A stretch of DNA of 64,000 nucleotides from CAZAMI01 sp964627805 (GCA_964627805.1 CAZVLA010000013.1:1-64000), one strand, 5' to 3'; positions 46,648-56,990 are shown, numbered from the stretch's first letter. Translations and numbers: made by a program. Notes: a model not told the origin generated them from the letters alone.

Positions 46648-46660
46648 AAGCTTATAATTA
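46648..46660 (+). promoter_or_regulatory. TATA-box promoter of the RNA polymerase operon
   Basis: AAGCTTATAATTA, about 40 bases ahead of the rpoH ATG. A T-rich stretch (TTTTTTT near 46578) upstream may end transcription from the preceding gene. Confidence 0.55.
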
Positions 46661-46696
46661 GTGTATCGGAATCCCGAATAGTTGAGTGGTGGTGAT

Positions 46697-46945
46697 ATGC
46701 CCAGTAAAAAGAGATTTAAGGTAATTGAGCATGAGTTAGTCCCTAAGCATGAAGTCTTAAGTCCCGAGGAAGCAGTTAAGGTACTGAAGGAGTTAGGGGT
46801 AACTCCGGAGATGCTTCCTTGGTTACGTGCCTCAGACCCTGTAGCTAAGGAGATAGGTGCTAAGCCTGGAGACATAGTTAGGATTGAGCGTAGATCTCCA
46901 ACGGCGGGTAAGGTAATTGTTTACAGATTCGTTGTTGCTGGGTGA
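46697..46945 (+). CDS. rpoH: RNA polymerase subunit H
   Basis: About 82 aa from ATG 46697 (MPSKKRFKVIEHELVPKHEV); GTGGTGGTGAT just upstream is the ribosome-binding site, so an earlier in-frame TTG is rejected. Signature LVPKHEVLSPEEA and KPGDIVRIERRSPTAG. Homologue of the eukaryotic Rpb5 C-terminal domain. First gene of the RNAP operon. Confidence 0.94.
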   Translation: MPSKKRFKVIEHELVPKHEVLSPEEAVKVLKELGVTPEMLPWLRASDPVAKEIGAKPGDIVRIERRSPTAGKVIVYRFVVAG

Positions 46946-49900
46946 TATGCTTGGTTAATGATAATACATGGTTAACACCGGAGGATCGTTGGGCTATTAT
47001 GGAGGCATTCATTAAAGAGAAGGGATTAGTTAGGCAGCACTTAGACTCCTATAATGCATTCGTGACTTCATGGATTAAGCAGATAGTCAAGGAGGTAGGT
47101 AGAATCGAGACTACACAGCCTGGAGTGTATATAGAAATCGTTGATATAAAGATAGGTGAACCTCAATTTAGGGAAGTTGAAGGAAATATTGAGAGAATAA
47201 CACCTATGGAGGCTAGGATACGTAACCTCACGTATGCAGCACCTCTTAAGTTAGTAGTAGCTCTATACGAGAATAGCGTCGAGATAGCTAGGCAGGAAAT
47301 ACCGCTTGGTGAATTACCTATTATGATAAGGTCTGTGCTAGACCCCACTTCAAGAATGAGTAGGGAGGAGTTGATAGCTATTGGTGAGGACTGGAGAGAT
47401 CCTGGTGGTTACTTCATAATTAATGGTTCTGAAAGGGTCATAGTTACCCAGGAGGATCTAGCACCCAATAGGGTGTTCGTTGATAAAGCTAAGGAAGGAA
47501 CTAACATAACGCATACTGCTAAAGTCATATCTGCTTCAGCCGGGTATAGAGTACCGATAATACTTGATAGACTGAAGGATGGTACATTAGTAATTAACTT
47601 CCCGCCAATACCTACTAAGATACCCTTCGCGGTAATGATGAGGGCTTTAGGACTTGAGAGTGATAGGGATATAGCATTAGCTGTATCGACGGACCCAGAG
47701 ATTCAGAATGAGCTACTTCCATCACTACTTCAAGCAAGGGAAATAAAGACTCAAGAGGATGCTTTAGACTACATAGGTTCTAGGGTAGCTATTGGGCAGG
47801 CAAGGGAGGCTAGGATTGAGAGAGCGGCTCAGATAATAGATAATTACTTCTTACCTCACTTAGGTACATCACCAGCTAGTAGAATTAGGAAAGCCCTCTA
47901 CTTAGGTCAGATGGCTAATAAGTTACTGGAGCTAGTGCTTGGGAGGAGGAAACCCGATGATAAGGATCACTACGCCAATAGGAGGTTAAGGTTAGCAGGG
48001 GATCTACTTGCGCAGTTATTTAGGGTGGCGTTCAAACAGTTCATAAAGGACTTCAAGTACCAAGTGGAACGACATAGATTGAGGGGTAGGAGACTTAATC
48101 TGAGGGCATTAGCTAGGCCTGACATAGTGACTGATAGGCTAAGGCATGCTCTAGCAACAGGTAATTGGGTAGGTGGAAGGACAGGAGTTAGTCAGATATT
48201 AGATAGGACAAACTGGATATCAGCTCACAGCCACTTAAGGAGGACCGTAGCGCCATTAAGTAGGGGCCAGCCTCACTTTGAGGCTAGGGATCTACATCCG
48301 ACACAGTGGGGTAGGATATGTCCCTTCGAGACCCCGGAAGGACCTAACTGTGGGTTAGTTAAGAACTTAGCCTTAAGTGCTCATATATCAGTAGGTATTG
48401 ACCCAGCACCAGTAATTGAAACGCTTAAGGCCTTAGGAGTAGTACCTATTGAGGAGATATTCGCAAGGTTACATGCTGGGGATGAGGAACTTATAAATAA
48501 CTTAACTAAGTACGCTAAAGTATTTGTTGATGGTACGCTAATAGGTTACTACCTTAAGGAGGATGCATCAGACTTAGTGATGAGGATTAGGGAATTAAGG
48601 AGGTTAGGTAGGATACATCATGAGGTAAATATATCTTACCTAAAGACTGAGTACCTTAATGAGGTATACATAAACTGTGACGCAGGTAGGGTTAGGAGGC
48701 CGCTACTCATAGTTGATAATGGTAAGTTAAGAATAACTAAGGAGATCGTGGAGAGGCTTAAGAGAGGGGAGCTTACATTCTCAGATTTAGTAGCCTTAGG
48801 TTACATTGAGTATCTAGATGCTGAGGAGGAAGAGGATGCCTACATAGCACTAAATCCAGAGGACATAACTCCGGAGCATACTCACTTAGAGATATGGCCT
48901 CCAGCAATAATGGGTATAGCAGCAGCTACCATACCGTACGCGGAGCATAACCAATCACCTAGGAATGCCTACCAATCAGCTATGGCTAAGCAAGCAGTAG
49001 GTTTCTACGCATCAAACTTCCACTTAAGATTTGATAGTAGAGCTCACTTCCTACATTACCCGCAGAAGCCTATTGTTCAGACGAAGTTCCTTGACGTAAT
49101 AGGCTATAATGACAGACCATCAGGGCAGAACTTCGTAGTTGCGGTACTTTCATTCACGGGCTACAATATGGAGGACGCAGTAATAATGAATAAATCCTCG
49201 ATAGAGCGTGGATTAGCTAGGTCAACATTCTTTAGGGAGTACAGTACCGAAGAGCTACGATATGCTGGTGGGCAGAGAGACAGAATAGAGATACCTGACC
49301 CAAGCGTTAGGGGATATAGGGGTAGGGATCACTACAGATTACTAGATGAAGACGGGATAATCAGTCCCGAGGTAAACGTGTCTTCAGGTAATGTACTTGT
49401 CGGTAAAACCTCGCCACCTAGGTTCCTTGAGGAGTATAGGGAGTATGCAACGACAACCGTTATGAGGAGGGACACATCATTAACTTTAAGGCATGGAGAT
49501 AAGGGAGTAGTTGATTCGGTAGTCATTACTGTGAGTGCCGAAGGTAATAGATTAGTAAGAGTTAGGGTGAGAGACCTTAGAATACCTGAGATAGGTGACA
49601 AGTTCGCATCAAGGCATGGCCAGAAAGGTGTTATAGGGTTATTAGTACCTCAGTATGACATGCCGTACACTCCGGAAGGCATTACTCCTGATTTAATAAT
49701 TAATCCACATGCTTTACCATCAAGAATGACCGTAGGGCAGTTAATAGAGTCAATAGCTGGTAAGGTAGGTGCTTTAGCTGGTAGATTAGTGGACGGTACA
49801 CCATTCTACGGTGAGAAAGGAAAGAAGCTACAGGAGGAATTACTACTGCTTGGTTACCCAGCTGATGGAACTGAACCAATGTATGATGGAAGAACTGGTG

Positions 49901-50343
49901 AATTAATAATGACTCCCATATTCATAGGTATAGTGTATTACCAGAGACTACATCATATGGTAGCTGATAAGATGCATGCAAGAGCTAGGGGACCGATACA
50001 GCTACTGACAAGGCAGCCTACCGAGGGAAGAGCTAGGGAGGGAGGTCTGAGATTCGGTGAGATGGAGAGAGACTGCTTAATAGGTCATGGAGCCCCACTA
50101 CTTCTCCAGGAGAGGTTATTGGAGAATTCGGATAAGGCAGTAATATACGTATGTGAGGAGTGCGGATTAATAGGTTGGTACGATAGACGCAAAGGTAAGC
50201 TGGTATGTCCAATACATGGTGAGAGAGGTAGGCTTTACCCAGTAACGGTATCGTACGCATTCAAGCTACTCCTGCAGGAACTCATGAGTATGTTGATTTA
50301 CCCACGAATAATACTTGAGGATAAGATTAAGAGGAGTAGGTGA
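46942..50343 (+). CDS. rpoB: RNA polymerase subunit B (beta-like)
   Basis: 1133 aa, single unsplit B subunit as usual in crenarchaea. Recognisable are the PLSRGQPHFEARDLHPTQWG region, GFYASNFHLRFDSRAHF, the GYNMEDAVIMNKSSIERG block, GDKFASRHGQKGVIG and a C-terminal zinc motif CEECGLIGWYDRRKGKLVCP. GTG start overlaps the rpoH stop; TTG 46951 is an alternative. Confidence 0.97.
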   Translation: MICLVNDNTWLTPEDRWAIMEAFIKEKGLVRQHLDSYNAFVTSWIKQIVKEVGRIETTQPGVYIEIVDIKIGEPQFREVEGNIERITPMEARIRNLTYAAPLKLVVALYENSVEIARQEIPLGELPIMIRSVLDPTSRMSREELIAIGEDWRDPGGYFIINGSERVIVTQEDLAPNRVFVDKAKEGTNITHTAKVISASAGYRVPIILDRLKDGTLVINFPPIPTKIPFAVMMRALGLESDRDIALAVSTDPEIQNELLPSLLQAREIKTQEDALDYIGSRVAIGQAREARIERAAQIIDNYFLPHLGTSPASRIRKALYLGQMANKLLELVLGRRKPDDKDHYANRRLRLAGDLLAQLFRVAFKQFIKDFKYQVERHRLRGRRLNLRALARPDIVTDRLRHALATGNWVGGRTGVSQILDRTNWISAHSHLRRTVAPLSRGQPHFEARDLHPTQWGRICPFETPEGPNCGLVKNLALSAHISVGIDPAPVIETLKALGVVPIEEIFARLHAGDEELINNLTKYAKVFVDGTLIGYYLKEDASDLVMRIRELRRLGRIHHEVNISYLKTEYLNEVYINCDAGRVRRPLLIVDNGKLRITKEIVERLKRGELTFSDLVALGYIEYLDAEEEEDAYIALNPEDITPEHTHLEIWPPAIMGIAAATIPYAEHNQSPRNAYQSAMAKQAVGFYASNFHLRFDSRAHFLHYPQKPIVQTKFLDVIGYNDRPSGQNFVVAVLSFTGYNMEDAVIMNKSSIERGLARSTFFREYSTEELRYAGGQRDRIEIPDPSVRGYRGRDHYRLLDEDGIISPEVNVSSGNVLVGKTSPPRFLEEYREYATTTVMRRDTSLTLRHGDKGVVDSVVITVSAEGNRLVRVRVRDLRIPEIGDKFASRHGQKGVIGLLVPQYDMPYTPEGITPDLIINPHALPSRMTVGQLIESIAGKVGALAGRLVDGTPFYGEKGKKLQEELLLLGYPADGTEPMYDGRTGELIMTPIFIGIVYYQRLHHMVADKMHARARGPIQLLTRQPTEGRAREGGLRFGEMERDCLIGHGAPLLLQERLLENSDKAVIYVCEECGLIGWYDRRKGKLVCPIHGERGRLYPVTVSYAFKLLLQELMSMLIYPRIILEDKIKRSR

Positions 50344-52988
50344 TGGGTATGAGTAGTGAGAAAATCATAGGAGGTATTAAGTTCGGGATACTATCCCCTG
50401 AAATGATTAGGAAAATGTCAGTAACTGCTATAGTAACCTCTGAAGTGTATGATGAGAACGGCATGCCCGTTGATGGTGGAGTGATGGATAGGAGACTAGG
50501 AGTTATTGAGCCAGGACAGAGATGCGCTACATGTGGAAACACATTAGCAAGGTGTCCAGGACATTACGGTCACTTAGAACTAGCTAGGCCTGTTATTCAT
50601 ATAGGATTCGTAAGGCACATTTACGACTTACTTAGGGCGACATGCCGTAGATGTGGTAGGTTAAAGATACCTGATGAAGAGATAGATAGGTACTTAGAAC
50701 TCTATGAAAAACTAAAGGATAGGTGGCCACAATTAGCTAAGTCACTTACTGAGTTCGTTAAGAGGAAAGCTATAAAGAATATGGAGTGCCCGCACTGTGG
50801 TGAGAAGCAGTACAAGATTAGGTTGGAGAAGCCAACTACATTCATTGATGAGGGGCCTTTAGGTAGGTTATGGCCTAACAAGATTAGGGAGTGGCTTGAG
50901 AGGATACCTAATAGGGACTTAAGAGTACTGGGTTATGACCCCGAGTACGCTAGGCCTGAATGGATGATAATAACGGTCTTGCCCGTTCCACCAATAGCTG
51001 TTAGACCATCAATACTCTTAGAGACTGGTATTAGATCCGAGGACGACTTAACTCATAAGTTAGTGGACATCATAAGGACTAATGAGAAGCTCAGAGAGAG
51101 TATAAACTCAGGAGCTCCTGAGGTCATTGTTGAGGATCTATGGGAGTTACTTCAGTACCACATAACTACGTACATAGATAATGAAGTACCTGGCGTACCA
51201 CCAGCTAAGCGTAGATCCGGAATGCCTCTAAGGACGTTAGCTCAGAGACTTAAGGGTAAGGAGGGTAGGTTCAGAGGTAACTTATCAGGTAAGAGGGTTG
51301 ATTTCTCAGCTAGGACAGTAATAAGTCCAGACCCGAGCTTAAGCATTAATGAGGTTGGGGTACCTATTGAAATTGCTAAAATCCTAACAGTACCTGAGAG
51401 GGTCACTCCATGGAACATAGAGGAGATGAGGAAGTACGTACTGAATGGACCATACAAGTACCCAGGAGCTAACTACATAATAGATCCTAACGGAAGGAGA
51501 ATCGACTTAAGATTCATTAAGGACTTAAAGGCTGTTGCCGAAGGATTACGTCCTGGATACATCGTTGAGAGGCACTTAAAAGATGGCGATATAGTTCTGT
51601 TTAATAGGCAGCCATCACTGCATAGGATGTCAATAATGGCTCACATAGTTAAGGTACTACCCGGTAAGACCTTCAGGTTGCATCTAGCCGTATGTCCACC
51701 ATACAATGCTGACTTCGACGGTGACGAGATGAACCTGCACGTACCTCAAACCATAGAGGCTAGGGCAGAAGCTAGGATACTACTACTTGTTCAGGAGCAC
51801 ATACTCTCACCGAGGTATGGAGGACCTATAATAGGCGGTATTCAAGACTACATAAGCGGTGCTTACCTCCTCTCATCGAAGGTCACCTTACTAACTAAGG
51901 ATCAAGTATCTGACTTACTAGCTAGCATGAATTACGCAGGCGAGATACCGGAACCAGCTATTCTATCACCTATAAGGGCATGGACGGGTAAGCAGATAAT
52001 AAGCCTACTACTACCTAAGGACTTCAACTTCTCGAAGGAGGCTAAGATATCGAGTGGCGCCTTAAAATGTAGTGATTATGAGTGCTTCTGGGACTCCTAC
52101 CTAGTCATAAAGAAAGGTAAATTACTACTTGGAGTACTTGATAAGGCAGCCATAGGCGCTCAGCAACCCGAGTCAATGCTTCACTTCCTAGTCATGGAGT
52201 ACGGTAACGACTTCGGTAGGGAATTTATGAATAGAGCGTTTAAGCTCTTCCTAAGATTTATTGAAATGAGAGGCTTCACGATGACCCTTAACGACATAGC
52301 AGTACCAGCTAAGGCTTATGAAGAGATAAGGGAGGTTATGGAGGAGGCTAGAAAGGAAATTGAGAGGTTAATAAGGGAGTACAAAGAGGGTAAGCTTGAA
52401 CCAACACCAGGAAGAACCTTAGAGGAGAGTCTAGAGATTAAGATACTGGACGTACTATCTAAGGCTAGGGACAAAGCGGGTGAAGTAGCGACTAAGTACC
52501 TAGACCCGTTCAATAACGTATTCATAATGGCTAAAACTGGAGCTAGGGGAAGTACATTAAACATAACGCAGATGGCCGCTATGTTAGGGCAACAATCAGT
52601 TAGAGGTAAGAGGATCCACAGAGGATTTAGAGACAGAACATTACCTCACTTCAAGAAAGGAGATATAGGTCCTGAAGCTAGAGGATTCGTATCAAGTTCG
52701 TTCGTTAAGGGACTCTCACCCATAGAGATGTTCTTCCACGCAGCTGGTGGTAGAGAGGGACTGGTGGACACTGCAGTTAGGACTTCGCAGAGTGGCTACA
52801 TGCAGCGTAGATTAATTAATGCCCTCCAAGACCTAAGAGTAGAGTATGATGGTACGGTTAGGTCAGCCTATGGTCACCTAATACAGTTTAAGTATGGTGA
52901 GGATGGAGTTGATCCTAAGAGCACGTCATTTGGTAAGGCAGTAAATGTGGATAGAATTATAGAGAAGCATGTAGGGTGGAAGAAATGA
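50340..52988 (+). CDS. rpoA1: RNA polymerase subunit A'
   Basis: 882 aa, N-terminal two thirds of the beta'-like subunit. Zinc motif CATCGNTLARCPGHYGHLEL, second zinc motif CRRCGRLK, catalytic NADFDGDEMNLH, and the start of the bridge-helix region. The GTG overlaps the rpoB stop by 4 bases; ATG 50343 or 50349 are also possible. Confidence 0.97.
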   Translation: MMGMSSEKIIGGIKFGILSPEMIRKMSVTAIVTSEVYDENGMPVDGGVMDRRLGVIEPGQRCATCGNTLARCPGHYGHLELARPVIHIGFVRHIYDLLRATCRRCGRLKIPDEEIDRYLELYEKLKDRWPQLAKSLTEFVKRKAIKNMECPHCGEKQYKIRLEKPTTFIDEGPLGRLWPNKIREWLERIPNRDLRVLGYDPEYARPEWMIITVLPVPPIAVRPSILLETGIRSEDDLTHKLVDIIRTNEKLRESINSGAPEVIVEDLWELLQYHITTYIDNEVPGVPPAKRRSGMPLRTLAQRLKGKEGRFRGNLSGKRVDFSARTVISPDPSLSINEVGVPIEIAKILTVPERVTPWNIEEMRKYVLNGPYKYPGANYIIDPNGRRIDLRFIKDLKAVAEGLRPGYIVERHLKDGDIVLFNRQPSLHRMSIMAHIVKVLPGKTFRLHLAVCPPYNADFDGDEMNLHVPQTIEARAEARILLLVQEHILSPRYGGPIIGGIQDYISGAYLLSSKVTLLTKDQVSDLLASMNYAGEIPEPAILSPIRAWTGKQIISLLLPKDFNFSKEAKISSGALKCSDYECFWDSYLVIKKGKLLLGVLDKAAIGAQQPESMLHFLVMEYGNDFGREFMNRAFKLFLRFIEMRGFTMTLNDIAVPAKAYEEIREVMEEARKEIERLIREYKEGKLEPTPGRTLEESLEIKILDVLSKARDKAGEVATKYLDPFNNVFIMAKTGARGSTLNITQMAAMLGQQSVRGKRIHRGFRDRTLPHFKKGDIGPEARGFVSSSFVKGLSPIEMFFHAAGGREGLVDTAVRTSQSGYMQRRLINALQDLRVEYDGTVRSAYGHLIQFKYGEDGVDPKSTSFGKAVNVDRIIEKHVGWKK

Positions 52989-54484
52989 GTCCTCGTAAGG
53001 GAGGTAAAGGTAGGAGAGGCAGAAAGAAAGCAAGAGTAGAGGAAGATATTCGTGAGATATTGAGAAAGATAAAGGAACCTGAGGAAATAGTTGGTAAATT
53101 AATGACTTTAGTACCAACTGACCTACCTCCTCAAATCACTAATATTATTAGAAGGCGATTAACTAAGGAAGTTATTGAATTAGGTGAAAAGATAGACTAT
53201 GACTTACTTGTTAATAAGTTAAACGGCTTAGTAAGTAACGGTAAAAAAATAGTTAAGTACATAGAGGAGGTTAAAGACATACTACCCGAGGCAATTTACG
53301 ATGAATTACTTAGCAAATTATTTGAGACGTCATGTGAAATAGAATTAAGTGATGAAGAGATACTAGCTATTAGAGATGACGTTGTTAAGAGGTACTTAGA
53401 AGCACAGGTCGAGCCCGGTGAGCCCGTAGGTACGGTTGCTGCGCAGTCAATAGGTGAGCCAGGCACTCAGATGACCCTCAGAACCTTCCACTACGCAGGT
53501 GTTAGGGAGCTTAACGTAACCTTAGGTCTACCTAGGTTAATAGAGCTTGTAGACGCTAGGAAAACACCTGAGACGCCAATGATGCGGGTATACCTCGATG
53601 AGGAGCATAAGTATGACAGGGAAAAAGCAATCGAAGTAGCTAGGAAAATAGAGATGACGAAGCTTGAAAACATAGTTGATGTAGTTGACATTGATTTGCT
53701 CTCGATGCAACTGATTATCAGATTAGATCCTGATATGCTTGAGGATAAAGGCCTTACTAGGGACGATGTGATTAAGGTACTAAGTAAAAGTAAGACACTA
53801 GCTGATAGGGTTAAGGCAGATCCTAACGATCCCTACCTAATAATCGTCGACATACCTAAGAACTACGACATAATTAAGGCTCAGAAGTTTAGAGATAGGT
53901 TACTAAGGATTAAGTTAAAAGGAATTAAGGATATAAAGAAGGTGATACCTCAGAAATTAACTGATCCCGAAACTGGCAAGGAGTACTATGTACTAATAAC
54001 TGACGGCACCAACTTAGCAGCAGTACTTAAGGTTGACGGTGTTGACCCGACTAAAACGACATCCAACAGTATTCACGAAATCGAGAATGTATTAGGGATC
54101 GAAGCTGCTAGGGAGGCCCTGATTAGGGAGATAATGAATACCTTAAGAGAGCAAGGTCTAGATGTTGATATTAGACATATAATGCTCTTAGCGGATACCA
54201 TGACTTGGTCAGGAGTTGTCAAGCAGATAGGTAGGCATGGAGTAGCGGGTGAGAAGCCCAGCGTCTTGGCTAGGGCTGCTTTCGAAGTAACGGTTAAGCA
54301 ATTATTTGATGCTAGTGCTAGGGGTGAGGTTGACGAAATTAAGGGAGTTACTGAGAACGTAATTATAGGTCAGATAGCCCCTGTAGGTACAGCCTTAGTT
54401 AAGCTACGTATGAACCCAACTAAATTAAGTAGTGGGAATACCTTAAAAGGGGTAAGTAGTGCTAAAGTAGAAGGTGGTGAGTGA
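52985..54484 (+). CDS. rpoA2: RNA polymerase subunit A'', with N-terminal extension
   Basis: About 499 aa. Core blocks: VEPGEPVGTVAAQSIGEPGT, MTLRTFHYAGV, and the C-terminal TWSGVVKQIGRHGVAG and FEVTVKQLFDASARGEVD. It is about 100 residues longer than typical crenarchaeal A'' (near 390-400). The extra N-terminus is strongly basic (RKGGKGRRGRKKAR), then charged and helical. The start overlaps rpoA1. Confidence 0.96.
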   Translation: MSPRKGGKGRRGRKKARVEEDIREILRKIKEPEEIVGKLMTLVPTDLPPQITNIIRRRLTKEVIELGEKIDYDLLVNKLNGLVSNGKKIVKYIEEVKDILPEAIYDELLSKLFETSCEIELSDEEILAIRDDVVKRYLEAQVEPGEPVGTVAAQSIGEPGTQMTLRTFHYAGVRELNVTLGLPRLIELVDARKTPETPMMRVYLDEEHKYDREKAIEVARKIEMTKLENIVDVVDIDLLSMQLIIRLDPDMLEDKGLTRDDVIKVLSKSKTLADRVKADPNDPYLIIVDIPKNYDIIKAQKFRDRLLRIKLKGIKDIKKVIPQKLTDPETGKEYYVLITDGTNLAAVLKVDGVDPTKTTSNSIHEIENVLGIEAAREALIREIMNTLREQGLDVDIRHIMLLADTMTWSGVVKQIGRHGVAGEKPSVLARAAFEVTVKQLFDASARGEVDEIKGVTENVIIGQIAPVGTALVKLRMNPTKLSSGNTLKGVSSAKVEGGE

Positions 54485-54804
54485 TGTGGGCTAGTAGGGG
54501 CGAGGCTCTCTCCTTGGAGGATGAGATAAGGACATTACTTAAGACAGGAAAGGTCATCATAGGTGCTAAGAGAGCTATACAGGCAGTTAAACTAGGTAAG
54601 GCTAAAGCAGTAATACTAGCCAGTTTAATACCTAAGTGGATTGAGGAGGACGTCAAGTATTACGCTAAGTTAGGTAACATAAAAGTTATTAGATACCGAG
54701 GTACAAGTTTTGAATTAGGGACTCTTTGCGGTAAGCCCTTCCCCATAACGACTATAGCCGTGATAGATCCTGGAGAATCAAGAATACTTGAGTTGGAGGG
54801 TTGA
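54484..54804 (+). CDS. rpl30e: Ribosomal protein L30e
   Basis: 106 aa from the ATG sharing the rpoA2 stop region. L7Ae-like fold: GKVIIGAKRAIQAVKLGKAK, then LGNIKVIRYRGTSFELGTLC. Large-subunit protein, in its conserved place after rpoA2. Confidence 0.94.
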   Translation: MWASRGEALSLEDEIRTLLKTGKVIIGAKRAIQAVKLGKAKAVILASLIPKWIEEDVKYYAKLGNIKVIRYRGTSFELGTLCGKPFPITTIAVIDPGESRILELEG

Positions 54805-54810
54805 TAGGAC

Positions 54811-55242
54811 GTGCCTGTAAGGATAACAAGCGATGAGTTAAGGTTCATGGCTCTCTTACATGACGTAACCGGGGTATCAGCTAGGGACTGTATCTTGGAT
54901 GAGAATACTAATAGCATAATATTCATAGTACCTCCAGGTACTGCAGGCTTAGCCGTAGGTGCTAAAGGTAGGAATGTTAGGAGGCTATCTAAGATACTAG
55001 GCAGGAGAGTTGAGATCGTCGAGTGGGCGGAGAACTTAGAGAATCTAGTGAAGAATATATTCCTACCAGCACGTGTAGTTGGGATAACGCTAAATAAAAC
55101 ACCCGATGGTAGGAGGATACTCTACGTTAAGGTAGATCCTAGGGATAAGGGAATAGCCATAGGCAAGAATGGAAGAAACGTAAATAAAGCTAGGTTAATT
55201 TTAAAGAGGTACTTCAATATAGACGTGGTCTCAGTAGTTTAA
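54811..55242 (+). CDS. nusA: NusA-like transcription factor (KH domains)
   Basis: 143 aa of two KH domains, with VGAKGRNVRRLSKIL and IGKNGRNVNKARLIL as GXXG loops. Lacks the N-terminal RNAP-binding and S1 domains of bacterial NusA, as in archaea. GTG start. Conserved between L30e and S12. Confidence 0.93.
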   Translation: MPVRITSDELRFMALLHDVTGVSARDCILDENTNSIIFIVPPGTAGLAVGAKGRNVRRLSKILGRRVEIVEWAENLENLVKNIFLPARVVGITLNKTPDGRRILYVKVDPRDKGIAIGKNGRNVNKARLILKRYFNIDVVSVV

Positions 55243-55293
55243 GCTTATAAGGTGAACTAGTACTAGATGCCGTAGTAGCTAGGTGAGGAGGGT

Positions 55294-55737
55294 ATGCCCG
55301 GTAAGAAATCTCCCTCGGGGCTATACGCCGCTAGGAAGCTAAGGTTAAAGAGACTCAAGTTTAGATGGAGTCAGCGAGAATTCAGGATAAGGATGCTTAG
55401 GCTTAAGGAGAAGTACGACCCACTAGAAGGAGCTCCTATGGCGAGGGGTATAGTTCTTGAGAAAGTAGGCGTTGAAGCTAGGCAACCGAACTCGGCACTA
55501 AGGAAGTGTGTTAGGGTTCAGCTAGTTAAGAATGGTAAGGTAGTAACAGCTTTCGTGCCATACGACGGTGGTGTAACGTTTATTGATGAACATGATGAAG
55601 TAATAATAGCTGGTATAGGTGGAAGTAGAGGTAAGTCAATGGGTGACCTACCAGGAGTTAGGTATAAGGTAATAATGGTTAATGGAGTATCTCTAGATGC
55701 GCTAATAAAGGGTAAGAAACAGAAACCAGTTAGGTAG
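55294..55737 (+). CDS. rps12: Ribosomal protein S12
   Basis: 147 aa. Decoding-centre block EKVGVEARQPNSALRKCVRV and the C-terminal PGVRYKVIMVNG. ATG with GAGGAGGGT. Last + gene before the opposite-strand BFN gene. Confidence 0.96.
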   Translation: MPGKKSPSGLYAARKLRLKRLKFRWSQREFRIRMLRLKEKYDPLEGAPMARGIVLEKVGVEARQPNSALRKCVRVQLVKNGKVVTAFVPYDGGVTFIDEHDEVIIAGIGGSRGKSMGDLPGVRYKVIMVNGVSLDALIKGKKQKPVR

Positions 55738-55749
55738 TTATTAAAAGTG

Positions 55750-56241
55750 CTACATATCAATTAATCCACCGCCTTCCTCCTCGTCCTCCTCACTCTCGAG
55801 TTCCTTAGATATTCTTAGTACTTCATCAGTAACGTATATGGGTTTGCTGAATAATAGAGCAAGGAATATGGCGTGACTAGGTATCATTACTTTTCTTATT
55901 CGTATTCCGTCAACCTCTATATACAGACTCGCCCTATACGTCATCGTACTCATGTCAAAGTGATCTATGATGACCATACCTATACTCTCACCAATATCTC
56001 TTAACTTAGGAGAGAGCATTATCAGTAACTCATATATGGTCTCCCTAATATCCTCCCTGGCCTCAAAGTACGCATCATCACTCCTAAGCTTGGATATCGC
56101 TCTCGCTATCTCCGGAGGGACGTTATACAGTACGAAGCTATCTCCATTCTCCAAATAGCAAGTTAATAACCCTATCTCGAACTCACCTTCCTTAGCCACC
56201 ATAGGCTCAATATCCACTACCTTATGTAGTTGCTGAGTCAT
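55750..56241 (-). CDS. Bifunctional nuclease (DUF151/BFN) domain protein
   Basis: 163 aa. DUF151 pattern: VLYNVPPEIARAISKL, then SLYIEVDGIRIRKVMIPSHA followed by IFLALLFSKPIYVTDEVL. An acidic tail (SEEDEEEGG) ends it. Plant and bacterial members cleave DNA and RNA. Lies against the grain of the ribosomal/RNAP operon. Confidence 0.8.
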   Translation of the reverse strand: MTQQLHKVVDIEPMVAKEGEFEIGLLTCYLENGDSFVLYNVPPEIARAISKLRSDDAYFEAREDIRETIYELLIMLSPKLRDIGESIGMVIIDHFDMSTMTYRASLYIEVDGIRIRKVMIPSHAIFLALLFSKPIYVTDEVLRISKELESEEDEEEGGGLIDM

Positions 56242-56357
56242 TCTATCCTACCACGCATACCTAATATGAAGTTACTCTAGCAGTTTTTAGCAGTAATGTA
56301 CATACTAGCTAAAAAGTATTAATAGCTCAGTACGTAAGCAGGATAGGTTGAAGGTGT

Positions 56358-56963
56358 ATGAGTGGGAGAGAAACTACTCAGGTACTCGAACCTAAGCCTG
56401 AGGAGATAAAGTTATTCGGTAAGTGGAGCTTCGATGGTGTCGTAGTTAGGGACCCTAGCCTTAAGAAGTATATATCATTAAGACCCGTATACCTACCACA
56501 TACTGGGGGTAGACACGAACATAAGAGATTCGGTAAAGCTGAGGTACCTATCGTTGAGAGATTAATGAACATGCTGATGAGACCGGGAAGGAATACGGGT
56601 AAGAAGCACCTCGCCTACAACATCGTTAAGAGAGCATTTGAAATCATACACATAAAGACCGGAGAAAATCCGCTTCAAGTCCTCGTAAGGGCTATTGAGA
56701 ATGCAGCACCTAGAGAGGAAACTACTAGGATTATGTATGGAGGTATCATATACCACGTAGCAGTTGATGTCTCACCTCAAAGGAGAGTCGATCTAGCACT
56801 AAAGTTCATTACAGAAGGTGCTAGAGCGGCTGCATTTAGATCAACTAAGAATATAGCTGAGTGTTTAGCTGACGAAATAATACTGGCAGCTAAGGGAGAC
56901 TCAAGAAGCCACGCAATCTCTAGGAAGGAGGAGATCGAGAGGATAGCATTAAGCTCGAGGTAA
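56358..56963 (+). CDS. rps7: Ribosomal protein S7
   Basis: 201 aa. RLMNMLMRPGRNTGKK, then AIENAAPREETTRI and HAISRKEEIERIALSSR. The archaeal N-terminal extension is present. Own promoter likely in the 116 bases upstream (CTAAAAAGTATTAAT). Confidence 0.96.
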   Translation: MSGRETTQVLEPKPEEIKLFGKWSFDGVVVRDPSLKKYISLRPVYLPHTGGRHEHKRFGKAEVPIVERLMNMLMRPGRNTGKKHLAYNIVKRAFEIIHIKTGENPLQVLVRAIENAAPREETTRIMYGGIIYHVAVDVSPQRRVDLALKFITEGARAAAFRSTKNIAECLADEIILAAKGDSRSHAISRKEEIERIALSSR

Positions 56964-56979
56964 GGATACCTAATTAAAA

Positions 56980-56990
56980 CTTTTATAAGT
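56980..56990 (+). promoter_or_regulatory. TATA-box promoter of tuf
   Basis: AAAACTTTTATAAGTT-type strong TATA about 40 bases ahead of the EF-1alpha ATG, followed by the ribosome-binding site AAAGGTGAG at 57011-57019. Confidence 0.65.
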
